From Burkholderiales bacterium (GTDB taxonomy: Bacteria > Pseudomonadota > Gammaproteobacteria > Burkholderiales > Burkholderiaceae_C), in the NCBI GenBank assembly GCA_947372465.1, contig CANBTT010000010.1, forward strand, positions 1 through 64,000: a stretch of 64,000 bases of DNA, read 5' to 3'. A model generated the notes under the pieces. It did no database searches, was not told the DNA's origin, and worked only from the letters and a program-made list of their open reading frames with translations. The position numbers and the translations under genes were made by a program. Shown piece after piece: positions 54,925 to 63,766 of the stretch (its first letter is position 1; each line of letters begins with the position of its first letter).

Positions 54925-55358
54925 AATTCATCAATCCAAAACTCATTCGATTTCACCATTGCGACTCCGCAGGCATAGTTTTCTATCCACAATACTACTA
55001 CTTACTTCATGAAACTCAAGAAGACTTTTTATTGCACATTGGATTTTCTTTGTACGACATGATTGACCAAGGCATTGGTGTACCCATTGTGGATATGAAA
55101 ACACAATTTTGTGGCATGTGTCGCCAAGGTGACGAGATAGAAATTGAACTGTCTCTTTCAAAAATTGGAGGCTCCAGCATCGCCATAGAGTACGAAATTT
55201 TTGGGAAAAATAAACAGAAAAACATTGATCGGGAACTTAAATTAAAAGCCACTGGCACCATCGTTTACATTGACATCGAGCACAATCGCCCTCAAAAAAT
55301 TCCCGATGATTTAAGATCGGCACTTGCGCCCTATTTAGAAAAGCCTCACCATGCATAA
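54921..55358 (+). CDS. Hot-dog-fold acyl-CoA thioesterase (4HBT type)
   Basis: The ATG overlaps the ligase stop by four bases. The 145-residue product has the 4-hydroxybenzoyl-CoA-thioesterase motif HHCDSAGIVFYPQYY with catalytic Asp15. Such enzymes in CoA-dependent aromatic pathways release CoA from dead-end thioesters to free the pool, as proposed for related anthranilate and benzoate clusters. Its start and end both overlap neighbours, showing tight coupling. Confidence 0.91.
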   Translation: MKFINPKLIRFHHCDSAGIVFYPQYYYLLHETQEDFLLHIGFSLYDMIDQGIGVPIVDMKTQFCGMCRQGDEIEIELSLSKIGGSSIAIEYEIFGKNKQKNIDRELKLKATGTIVYIDIEHNRPQKIPDDLRSALAPYLEKPHHA

Positions 55359-55740
55359 AAAAATCAATCCTCCCAACTGGGCTCAACCGAGAGGCTATTC
55401 AAATGCCATTCTTGCCAGCGGATCTATTTTGTTTTTGGGGGGACAAATAGGATGGAATCACAACAATGAGTTTCAAAGCGACGATTTCATTGATCAAGCC
55501 AAACAAGCGCTTCTAAATATCAGTGCACTCTTGAATGAAGCGGGAGCGCAGCCTGAGCACATGACACGAATGACTTGGTACATCACCAACAAAGACGAAT
55601 ACAACTCACGGCTCAAAGAATTGGGTGTGGTTTATAGAGAGGTCATGGGGAAAAACTTTCCAGTGATGACCTGCGTTGAAGTCTCTGGACTGGTGGAGTC
55701 GAGGGCAAAAATTGAAATAGAGGTCACCGCTGTCATTTAA
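55351..55740 (+). CDS. Rid-family protein lacking the deaminase arginine
   Basis: A 129-residue Rid/YjgF-family protein: LFLGGQIGW, the helical centre and the final KIEIEVTAVI. In RidA proper an Arg two residues into A-R-S-x-V-E-V binds the imine. Here the segment reads PVMTCVEV, with Met in that place, so it belongs with the Rid groups that lack imine deaminase activity. Because the pathway intermediate is an enamine-like amino-cyclohexene CoA, a role in handling it is tempting but not supported by the residue. It is the last gene of the operon and overlaps the thioesterase by eight bases. Confidence 0.88.
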   Translation: MHKKINPPNWAQPRGYSNAILASGSILFLGGQIGWNHNNEFQSDDFIDQAKQALLNISALLNEAGAQPEHMTRMTWYITNKDEYNSRLKELGVVYREVMGKNFPVMTCVEVSGLVESRAKIEIEVTAVI

Positions 55741-55782
55741 AACTGAATGGCTAAATAAAGCTGGCGCCAAAGACTCGATTCA

Positions 55783-56637
55783 TTAAAACTTAAAGAAGAA
55801 AACCACGCCACTCCAAATGCCAATGTTGCAAAGAAGAATGGCAAATGCAATTTTTTTAGCAAACTCATAGCCACCCGAGTGATATGCCAGAAAGACCTTG
55901 AACAAGGAATTGCTAGAAAATGCAAGTAAAACCGCTAACCTTGCATCAAGAATGTCTATATTTTGCGTTTTAACCATATTGGCGACTCCAGCGATAATCG
56001 CGTGAGCGTCTGCTATGCCGGAAAAAACAGCGCCAACCAACAAAGCGGAAGATCCAAAGGTTTTGTTCAATCCAGTTGAAATGACCGTCACGAATAAAAG
56101 CAACAAAGCCAAATAAAAGGTTGAGGCCCAATTGAAGGGGTAATTTGCAACCATCGATTCACTGCGAATATCGCGTCGCCCCAACGCATACATCACAGCC
56201 GCCGCCAAAAAAAGCATCAAGATGCCAAAAAAAACTGGCAGCATCAAAACCCCAAACAAGTCTTTTTCAAGCAAATGCGTCAAAATGAGAACTTGCACGA
56301 GCGTTGCAACGTTTGATAACACTGCGCCAATGGATGCAAAATTTAGCAATCCCGAGTCTTTTTTACTCATGACTCCAAAATTATGAATGGTCGCAGTACT
56401 TGAGAAAAATCCACCCAAGAAACCCGCAATCATCAGTCCAAAGCGCGAATCTAAAACAGAGTTAAGGAAGGATGCGAAAAAAGAAATCGACAAGGCCGTG
56501 AAAATGAATTCAGAGATGTCGTGCGGATTGACCGCCTGGTAGGGGCCCATGTCCACATCGGGCAAAGAAAGCCAGCCCACGCCGCACAAAAGCAAAATTG
56601 CGACTTGTTGGACATAGGGCTTAATTTTTACTTTCAA
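55783..56637 (-). CDS. DUF4010-type membrane protein
   Basis: About 284 residues with eight or nine hydrophobic segments. GFLGGFFSSTATIHNFGVMSKK is the motif of DUF4010, the C-terminal half of some MgtC-like proteins; the MgtC half is absent. The start is uncertain: a TTG at 56637 overlaps iorB by 17 bases, while an ATG at 56691 would overlap by 71. The function is unknown. It is coupled to iorB and convergent with the aromatic operon. Confidence 0.75.
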   Translation of the reverse strand: MKVKIKPYVQQVAILLLCGVGWLSLPDVDMGPYQAVNPHDISEFIFTALSISFFASFLNSVLDSRFGLMIAGFLGGFFSSTATIHNFGVMSKKDSGLLNFASIGAVLSNVATLVQVLILTHLLEKDLFGVLMLPVFFGILMLFLAAAVMYALGRRDIRSESMVANYPFNWASTFYLALLLLFVTVISTGLNKTFGSSALLVGAVFSGIADAHAIIAGVANMVKTQNIDILDARLAVLLAFSSNSLFKVFLAYHSGGYEFAKKIAFAILLCNIGIWSGVVFFFKF

Positions 56638-58153
56638 CCGCCTTGCGCTCGAGTTGACTGACAACTTTATGTAAAGCCACTCCTTTTTCATCGTCCAAAG
56701 CAGCCGTGCGGAGGGCTTTAACTTCTGCAGCAGAGATGTGCATTTTGTTTTTCACAAGCGCATAAATTAAATTGAAATTTTTAACCCCTCTCTCGTGGGT
56801 GTCGCCATAGCCCTTGACCAAGGTTTGACACTTAACCCATTCCAGAGTTTTTGCAGCATCCGTTTTACTGAAAGAGGCCACAAGGCCAAGCCACTGCTCA
56901 ATCATCGAGTTTTCTGACTTGAATCTCAGCGTTGTTCGCCTCCAGTGTTTTGCACTTGCCACCAAGCTCAGCATTAAAAAGCCTCGAACACTCGAGGTCT
57001 GAATCACCCGCCCTTTTGAGGTCAATGCACCAAGCGTTGCGCTCAATATCTTTGACGACAATATCATTCGGCCCAAAACAGATGGCAAAGTTTCAGCGAT
57101 CTCTTGCACCCTTGGATGCATATACTCATTGATCAGGATCAATTGACCGCTTTGAACTTGCGCTTCTTGGCGGACTCGATCAAAACGAGACGCTTGTATT
57201 TTTAAACCTGCAACCCTTGCAGTGTCTTCATAGGTCATCCACAGAGCCAGGTGTCTTGCCGTCTCAGAAATCAAAAGCCAATCTTGCGGATTAAAAGAAG
57301 TTTTTAATCCGTGCAAGCGATCCAAATACAGATGAGCATAATCGGGGTCCTGATAATCAACCAAGCGGCGCACACCATGCAACAAGATTTCATGCGATTG
57401 CACTGGAAAGGCGTGTTCGATTCTTTCAATTAAACTTTTGATCTTTGGATGCAGGTTCGTCAAAGAGGGCAACTTAAATGGCGTCGCCTTAGCTTCTCTT
57501 ACATTGGCTGAAACGGGTTCATGTGCTTCTTGACTCAATCCATACGACTGCGAAAAAGCTTTCAGACTTTGGACAACACCCACTCCGCCTTGTCGTATGG
57601 TCTCTTCAAATTGTTCTTTTGTAAAGGGAAGCGATTTTGAAGCTGCGAGTGAACCAAACAATACAGCGCTGATGACACTTTGACTCTCTTGTGCGACCTT
57701 TGCCATGTCAAAACCAATGAACCGTTTGGCCACCTTTGAGGCTTCATCCAAAAGTTGATGAGCGTCAACACGGCCATCTCCCATGTGTGACTTTTCACTC
57801 ATTGCGTATACTCGGTGTGTAGAGGCAATGAGCGTCGTTCTTTTGGGTGTGACGAGTCCGCGCACGACTGCTCTGCCAGCCTCCATCAGCTCAGAGGCCA
57901 AGACAATGTCCACGTCACCAGGCATGGGCATCAAGGACAAAACAGGCAATTGGTTTGGGCTTGTGGTTTGTTTTTGATCAAAGAGCTCGACATAATAAAT
58001 TGTTGCGCCCGTTCTTTGAGCAACACCAGGTACAGAAGTGGTTTGCGCAACAAAGCCATTCGATTCACCCAATTGAACAATCCAATCGGCCAGCACGCCG
58101 CCACCTTCTCCGCCCATGGCCAGAATGGCAATTTTATAGGGTTGCATGTTCAT
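56621..58153 (-). CDS. iorB: Indolepyruvate oxidoreductase beta-subunit-like protein (long form)
   Basis: The N-terminal 200 residues match IorB, the gamma-domain of 2-oxoacid:ferredoxin oxidoreductases: AILAMGGEGGGVLADWI and SVPGVAQRTGATIYY. At 510 residues it is far longer than archaeal IorB (about 200). The C-terminal 300 residues resemble the DUF6537-type extension found in proteobacterial homologues. With IorA it would oxidatively decarboxylate an aryl pyruvate to an aryl-acetyl-CoA. It is seven bases downstream of iorA. Confidence 0.88.
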   Translation of the reverse strand: MNMQPYKIAILAMGGEGGGVLADWIVQLGESNGFVAQTTSVPGVAQRTGATIYYVELFDQKQTTSPNQLPVLSLMPMPGDVDIVLASELMEAGRAVVRGLVTPKRTTLIASTHRVYAMSEKSHMGDGRVDAHQLLDEASKVAKRFIGFDMAKVAQESQSVISAVLFGSLAASKSLPFTKEQFEETIRQGGVGVVQSLKAFSQSYGLSQEAHEPVSANVREAKATPFKLPSLTNLHPKIKSLIERIEHAFPVQSHEILLHGVRRLVDYQDPDYAHLYLDRLHGLKTSFNPQDWLLISETARHLALWMTYEDTARVAGLKIQASRFDRVRQEAQVQSGQLILINEYMHPRVQEIAETLPSVLGRMILSSKILSATLGALTSKGRVIQTSSVRGFLMLSLVASAKHWRRTTLRFKSENSMIEQWLGLVASFSKTDAAKTLEWVKCQTLVKGYGDTHERGVKNFNLIYALVKNKMHISAAEVKALRTAALDDEKGVALHKVVSQLERKAVESKN

Positions 58154-58159
58154 CTGTTT

Positions 58160-60298
58160 TTAAAAATGGTAAACCATTTGGCGTTTGATCATTTTTTCTT
58201 GCAGTTTTTCAATGATCCAACGGCGCAAAGTGTTCATCCACCGATCCAAGCGCGAGGGGTTGGAGATGATTTGGGCCTTGTAAAAGGATGGGCACAGCAC
58301 GGCGGCGTGAGAAGCTTCACCACAAACGCCACACCCCACACAACTGTCCAGGACCGTTGCAACGGGTTCAAGACGCAAAGGGTCTGGATTTTCCTTGATC
58401 GACAAGGAGGGGCAACCAGAGATTCTGATGCAAGAATGGTCCCCAGTGCAGGTATCGTGATCTACGCCAAATTTCTCACGAACGACACGCTCTCCTCTTT
58501 TGACTGCGGACTTGATCAAAGGTTTTTCACGCCTTTGCTTGTTCAGCATGCACTCAGATTGTGCAATCAAGACTTTGGGGCCTCGCTCCTTGGTGGTCAA
58601 GGCGTCCTTTAGCAGTTGCTTCATGGTCGCAATGTCATAGGTCCTGTGCACCGTTCTGACCCACTGCACGCCAACCCCTTTGACGGCCTTTTCAATTTGG
58701 TGACCAGTGCTGCGATTTGTATTCAGTGCCTTGGATGAAAGCACATCTTGACCACCCGTGGCAGAGGTGTAACTGTTGTCAACCACAACGGTTAAATTGT
58801 CACTTTTGTTGAACACAGCGTTTGCAATGCCTGATGTTAGACCGTTGTGCCAAAAGCCGCCATCACCCATGATGGAAATCGCTCGTTTGTTCGACGCGAC
58901 ATTCAAGGCCGCAGAGCCTGCAGCACCCAAGCCGTAACCCATCGTTGTATTGCCCAAATTAAAAGGCGGCAAGATGGAGAACAAGTGGCATCCGATGTCT
59001 GCACTGATGTGGTGTTCCCCTATTTCCCGCCCCAATAACTTCATGGCTGTGAAAATGGGCCTCTCTGGACACCCGGTACAAAAGCCTGGGGGACGTGCAT
59101 GAACGAGAGGAACGATCGCAGAAGAAGGCAATGCGTCATCAACTTGATCCGCATTGAATGGAACACAGTTTTTCTCTTGAGATGAGAGGAAGCTCTGCAG
59201 CCCATTAAAGACCACTGTGTTGGTGTATTCGCCGGCCATGGGAAGAAAGTCTTTGCCATGAAGGACTGTTGATGACTTGGATTGACGCAAAATCATGCTC
59301 AAATTTTGTTCAATGAAATTGGGCTGTCCCTCTTCGACCATCAACACAGCTTTTTTACCTTTGCAAAAGCGAACAATTTCAGCGTCCACCAAAGGATAGG
59401 TCACATTCATCACATAGAGTGGAATTTTTGTCTGACCATAAATGTCGGCCAAGCCAAGACGCTCAAGTGCTCTGACCAAGGTGTTGTAAAGACCACCTTG
59501 AACAATGATGCCAATATCGTCAGCCTCTTCAGAGAAAAACTCGTTGAGCCCCTTGTCCTGAATAAATTTCACAGCTTGAGGCCAACGGTCTTTGATTTTT
59601 TCTTGTTCATGCAAGTAGGATGCTGGCGGCAGAACAATTCGGCTCACATCCCTTTGTGGTGACTCCATGGCCTCACGCAAAGTGAACTTTGCACGCTGAT
59701 TGTCTTTGGCGGTGAAAAACCCATGCACATGACACGCTCGGATGCGAAGCTCAAGCATGACCGGTGTAGAGCTGGCCTCTGACAACTCAAAGCCCATCTT
59801 GACCGCATTGACCATGCTGGGCAAATTGGGGCGCGGGTCTAAAAGCCAAATTTGTGACTTCATTGCAAAAGCATGGCTGCGCTCTTGCATGATGGAGGAG
59901 CCCTCACCATAGTCTTCGCCCACAATGATCAACGCGCCCCCTTTGACGCCACCTGAAGCCAAATTGGCCAACGCATCAGAGGCAACGTTGGTCCCCACGG
60001 TTGATTTGAAAGTGATAGCGCCCCGCACCGGATAGTTCACGCTGGCGGCCAATGTGGCAGCGGCCGTGGCCTCGCTTGCACTGTTTTCAAAGCGAATGCC
60101 GTGCTCTTGCAAGATGTCGTTGGCATCGGCCAAGACATCCATCAAATGAGAGATGGGTGCACCTTGGTAACCTGCCACATAAGACACGCCCGACTCCAGC
60201 AAGGCCTTGGTGACGGCCAAAATACCTTCACCACTGAAGACTTCGCCCTCTTTGAGCCTAAGTTTTTTTACCTCTTCAACAAAAGACCGCTCAGCCAT
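58160..60298 (-). CDS. iorA: Indolepyruvate oxidoreductase alpha-subunit-like protein
   Basis: The 712-residue protein has the two pyruvate:ferredoxin oxidoreductase ThDP domains: SEATAAATLAASVNYPVRG near the N-terminus, FCTGCPERPIF, and the ThDP/Mg motif GDGGFWHNG with VVVDNSYTSATGGQ. The C-terminal ferredoxin-like part has one standard 4Fe-4S set (C653, C656, C659, C669) and a second set with wider spacing (C617, C623, C629). IorAB converts arylpyruvates to arylacetyl-CoA. In an aerobe the electron acceptor is uncertain. The context suggests aromatic amino-acid breakdown. Confidence 0.93.
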   Translation of the reverse strand: MAERSFVEEVKKLRLKEGEVFSGEGILAVTKALLESGVSYVAGYQGAPISHLMDVLADANDILQEHGIRFENSASEATAAATLAASVNYPVRGAITFKSTVGTNVASDALANLASGGVKGGALIIVGEDYGEGSSIMQERSHAFAMKSQIWLLDPRPNLPSMVNAVKMGFELSEASSTPVMLELRIRACHVHGFFTAKDNQRAKFTLREAMESPQRDVSRIVLPPASYLHEQEKIKDRWPQAVKFIQDKGLNEFFSEEADDIGIIVQGGLYNTLVRALERLGLADIYGQTKIPLYVMNVTYPLVDAEIVRFCKGKKAVLMVEEGQPNFIEQNLSMILRQSKSSTVLHGKDFLPMAGEYTNTVVFNGLQSFLSSQEKNCVPFNADQVDDALPSSAIVPLVHARPPGFCTGCPERPIFTAMKLLGREIGEHHISADIGCHLFSILPPFNLGNTTMGYGLGAAGSAALNVASNKRAISIMGDGGFWHNGLTSGIANAVFNKSDNLTVVVDNSYTSATGGQDVLSSKALNTNRSTGHQIEKAVKGVGVQWVRTVHRTYDIATMKQLLKDALTTKERGPKVLIAQSECMLNKQRREKPLIKSAVKRGERVVREKFGVDHDTCTGDHSCIRISGCPSLSIKENPDPLRLEPVATVLDSCVGCGVCGEASHAAVLCPSFYKAQIISNPSRLDRWMNTLRRWIIEKLQEKMIKRQMVYHF

Positions 60299-60369
60299 AA
60301 ATAAAATCCAATCAAATTGATGGCCATCGATTTAATTTTTCCAATAAAAAAGACGCCATCACAAACAAT

Positions 60370-60386
60370 CTTAGTTGGCAAATGAT
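60370..60386. promoter_or_regulatory. Degenerate copy of the MarR-type operator
   Basis: The sequence matches the core of the palindrome at 48318-48334 in 12 of 17 positions; the left half TTAGTTG is identical. It lies in the 257-base region between iorA and the ABC binding-protein gene, just before a -10-like TATGAT (60388-60393, plus strand). Confidence 0.45.
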
Positions 60387-60555
60387 ATATGATGTTTACT
60401 TGATTGAAGATTCTTTTGTTTTTGAAAGTTTTCTTCGACAGTGAACCGTTCAACAAACAAACAAGCCTTCAGTCAAAGGGTAAACCCTTTAATGCAGCGC
60501 TTTGCAATTTGTTAAAAATCAGCCTTGAATCATTGAGATTTTTTCAGGAGTTTTC

Positions 60556-61740
60556 ATGAAGTTTAAAAAAGTTTTAGCTGTGAGCGTTATTGGTGCATGC
60601 CAAATGTTGACACTGTCGTCGCTTCATGCGGCAGACAAAGTTAAAGTCGGCTTTGTCAGCACCTTATCAGGTCCATCGGCCGCATTGGGCGTGGACATCA
60701 GGGACGCATTCCAGTTGGCGGTGAAACTCAATGGTGGCAAACTGGGCGGTTTACCAGCTGAAGTGATTGTCAGTGATGACCAATTCAAACCTGACGTAGC
60801 AAAAGAGCAGTTTGAGAAAATGGTCAAACGCGAGAAAGTTGATTTTTTAACCGGCGTGGTCTTCTCCAATATCATGCTCGCCGCTTTGCCTGAAACAGTT
60901 GAAAGCAGCACTTTCTATCTGAGCCCCAACGCAGCGCCCTCGCCCATGGCTGGAAAGGACTGCAGTCCCAATTTCTTTGCCGTTGCATGGCCCAACGATG
61001 CTTACCATGAAGCAGCCGGTCAATACGCAAGCAACAAGGGCTTCAAATCGGCTTACCTATTGGCGCCCAACTACCAAGCGGGTCAAGACTCCTTGGCGGG
61101 TTTTAAGCGTTATTACAAAGGCAAGGTGGTCAATGAGGTCTACACCAAGTTGGGGCAATTGGATTACGCAGCTGAATTGGCTGAGATCCGTGCAGCAAAA
61201 CCTGAAATCTTGTACACCTTCTTGCCAGGCGGCATGGGCGTGAACTTCATTAAACAGTTCATGGCTGCCGGCCTGTCTAAAGACACAAAACTTGTCGTAC
61301 CCGGATTTGGTGCAGACCAAGACATCATCCGCGGCGTCGGCGCAGACATGCTTGGCGTCTTTGATACATCACATTGGGGCTTGGATTTACCCAATGCTGC
61401 GAATAAAAAATTCGTTACCGAGTTTGAAAAAGAATACAAGCGCTTGCCCACCTTGTATGCATCCCAAGGCTACGACACGGCCATGTTGATCGATGCAGCA
61501 GTCAAAGCGAGCAATGGCAACTTGAGCGACAAAGACTTGGTCAGAAAGAACCTCACAGAAGCCAAATTCGCTTCTGTGCGGGGAGACTTTAAATTCAACA
61601 CCAACCACTATCCCATTCAAAACTACTATGTCCGTGAAGTCGTGAAAGATGCGCAGGGACGATTGGTGAACAAGATCATTGGTCAGCCCATCATGACTCA
61701 GCACGGTGACGCCTACGTTCAAGAATGCAAGATGAAGTGA
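60556..61740 (+). CDS. Liv-type ABC transporter solute-binding protein
   Basis: A 394-residue periplasmic protein with signal peptide (cut near LHAAD) and the branched-chain amino-acid-binding fold: VKVGFVSTLSGPSAALGVDI at the mature start. AGGAG lies six bases before the ATG. Members of this group in Burkholderiales and Rhodopseudomonas often bind aromatic acids rather than amino acids. It heads an operon of transporter genes that runs off the right edge and is divergent from iorA. Confidence 0.94.
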   Translation: MKFKKVLAVSVIGACQMLTLSSLHAADKVKVGFVSTLSGPSAALGVDIRDAFQLAVKLNGGKLGGLPAEVIVSDDQFKPDVAKEQFEKMVKREKVDFLTGVVFSNIMLAALPETVESSTFYLSPNAAPSPMAGKDCSPNFFAVAWPNDAYHEAAGQYASNKGFKSAYLLAPNYQAGQDSLAGFKRYYKGKVVNEVYTKLGQLDYAAELAEIRAAKPEILYTFLPGGMGVNFIKQFMAAGLSKDTKLVVPGFGADQDIIRGVGADMLGVFDTSHWGLDLPNAANKKFVTEFEKEYKRLPTLYASQGYDTAMLIDAAVKASNGNLSDKDLVRKNLTEAKFASVRGDFKFNTNHYPIQNYYVREVVKDAQGRLVNKIIGQPIMTQHGDAYVQECKMK

Positions 61741-61784
61741 TCAAGGCCATTGCGCTTTAATCTCGCAGCCCTGCACCTCTTTCA

Positions 61785-62702
61785 ATGACAGGCATATTGA
61801 TCCTAGAGCAGGCCTTGAATGGTCTGCAGTTTGGCCTGATGCTGTTTTTACTCGCATCAGGCTTGACCTTGGTCTTTGGCATCATGGACATGATCAACTT
61901 GGCCCATGGTGCGCTTTATATGATTGGCGCCTTTTTGACGGCGTGGCTTGTTCAGCTCACCCAGTCGTTTTTTCTGAGTGTCTTTCTTGCGGTCATCCTG
62001 ACCTCTATTTTTGGCATGCTATTGGAAAAGACTTTGCTTAAAAGTTTGTACGCGCGGGACCACATGTCTCAAGTGTTGGCAACTTTTGCCTTGATCTTGA
62101 TTTTGAATGAATCGGTCAAAATGATTTGGGGCACTGACTTGCCCTTGTCCTCTCCCGATTATTTATCTGGACCTTTAGAGATCATTCCCGGACTGATGTA
62201 CTCAAGTTACCGATTGGTGATCATCGCCACGGGCCTGGTGATCGCACTCTTTCTCTACCTGATCGTCACACGCACAAAAATGGGTGCGTGGGTGAGAGCT
62301 GGTGCATCCAATCGCGAGATGGCACTGGCCATGGGAATCAACATTGACGTCCTCTTTACAGCTGTTTTTGGACTTGGTGCTGCGCTTTGCGCAGTGGCTG
62401 GCGCCATGCTGGGCCCCCTTTTGGCGGTTCAAGTGGGCATGGGAGAGAATATTCTCATCTTGGCCTTTGTGGTCATCGTGATTGGTGGCATTGGTTCTGT
62501 TTGGGGGGCCTTTGTCGGCTCCCTCTTGGTGGGCTGTGTAGACACCATGGGGCGAAGCCTGCTGCCCTTTCTGTTTAGAGAGTTTTTACCTCCCCAGTGG
62601 GCCGGCGCTGCAGGTCCTGCCGTGGCTTCAATTTTGGTCTACGTCTTGATGGCTGGCGTTTTGTTCATCCGCCCTCAGGGACTTTTTAACCAAAGAACCT
62701 AG
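61785..62702 (+). CDS. livH: Liv-type ABC transporter permease (LivH)
   Basis: The 305-residue permease has about eight hydrophobic segments and the LivH landmarks GIMDMINLAHGALYMIGAF and GGIGSVWGAFVGSLLVG. It forms half of the inner-membrane channel with LivM. It starts 44 bases after the binding-protein gene. Confidence 0.95.
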   Translation: MTGILILEQALNGLQFGLMLFLLASGLTLVFGIMDMINLAHGALYMIGAFLTAWLVQLTQSFFLSVFLAVILTSIFGMLLEKTLLKSLYARDHMSQVLATFALILILNESVKMIWGTDLPLSSPDYLSGPLEIIPGLMYSSYRLVIIATGLVIALFLYLIVTRTKMGAWVRAGASNREMALAMGINIDVLFTAVFGLGAALCAVAGAMLGPLLAVQVGMGENILILAFVVIVIGGIGSVWGAFVGSLLVGCVDTMGRSLLPFLFREFLPPQWAGAAGPAVASILVYVLMAGVLFIRPQGLFNQRT

Positions 62703-62746
62703 GCTCCCATGCTTGACCGTTGCCTTAACCCTTGAAGCTGCACAAG

Positions 62747-63766
62747 ATGTCCACCCTTTCTCATCAGGCACCTCAAAACGCTCCCCCCTTGACCCAGACT
62801 TTGGGGGTGTTTGTTATTTTGGTGCTTGCATTGTTCATGCCCTATCTGCTGGACAAACTCGGGCTAGATTATTACTTGGGAAGTCTCACCAAGATGATGA
62901 TTTATGGCATTGCCGCGTGCAGCTTGAATTTGATCCTGGGCTACGCCGGCTTGGTCTCCTTTGGGCATGCCGCTTACGTAGGCGTTGGTGCCTATGCAGT
63001 GGGGATTTTGATCAGTCAAGGACACGTCAATGCCTGGATAGATATTTCATTCGCGGTTTTGCTGTGCGCCTTTTTTGCTTTTTTGATGGGCTTTATTTGC
63101 CTAAGGACCCGGGGCGTTTACTTCATCATGATCACCTTGGCCTTTGCGCAAATGCTCTACTACCTGAGCAACTCCATCAAAGCATTTGGCGGGGATGAGG
63201 GCCTGAGCATCAAAAGTCGTTTGGATTTTGGCATTCAGCTCAGTTCAAAAAGCGATGTCCATTTGTATTTTGTGGTGCTGGCCTTTCTTGTCTTGAGTTT
63301 GTTTCTGATTCACCGCATCATGAACTCAAAATTTGGACAAGTGATCAAAGCCATCAAAGACGATGATGTGCGGGTGGACTCGATTGGGATTCATGCCTTC
63401 AAGTACAAGCTTGCAATCTTTGTGATTGCAGGTGCACTGGGTGGATTGGCGGGCGCCTTGATGGTGAACCAACAAAAGTATGTCAGCCCCAATTTGCTGC
63501 ACTGGACCCAATCGGGCACACTCATGGTGATGGTCATTTTAGGCGGTGTCGGCACATTGTCAGGCGGCTTGTGGGGAGCTTTGTTGCTCTTAACGCTAGA
63601 GAGCGTGATCTCCGAATACACCCTTCACTGGCAGTTTTATGTGGGCTGGATTCTTTTGGCCGTGATCTTACTGGCACCTAAAGGCTTGGCTTCATTGTCG
63701 GCTCTATGGAGTGGTCGCTTGAAAGATCCGGGCCCAGCGCCTCAAGTGGAGGCCATCAAGCCATGA
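62747..63766 (+). CDS. livM: Liv-type ABC transporter permease (LivM)
   Basis: The ATG at 62747 is preferred to a TTG at 62732; neither has a strong ribosome site. The 339-residue product has the LivM pattern GYAGLVSFGHAAYVGVGAY, KAIKDDDVRVDSIGI cytoplasmic loop and GGVGTLSGGLWGALLL. Its stop overlaps the start of the ATPase gene (ATGA). Confidence 0.95.
   Translation: MSTLSHQAPQNAPPLTQTLGVFVILVLALFMPYLLDKLGLDYYLGSLTKMMIYGIAACSLNLILGYAGLVSFGHAAYVGVGAYAVGILISQGHVNAWIDISFAVLLCAFFAFLMGFICLRTRGVYFIMITLAFAQMLYYLSNSIKAFGGDEGLSIKSRLDFGIQLSSKSDVHLYFVVLAFLVLSLFLIHRIMNSKFGQVIKAIKDDDVRVDSIGIHAFKYKLAIFVIAGALGGLAGALMVNQQKYVSPNLLHWTQSGTLMVMVILGGVGTLSGGLWGALLLLTLESVISEYTLHWQFYVGWILLAVILLAPKGLASLSALWSGRLKDPGPAPQVEAIKP

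Noticed and set aside
55351-55740. RidA-type imine deaminase assignment for the last operon gene
   Set aside because: The catalytic Arg position is Met, so the deaminase activity cannot be claimed despite the attractive context.
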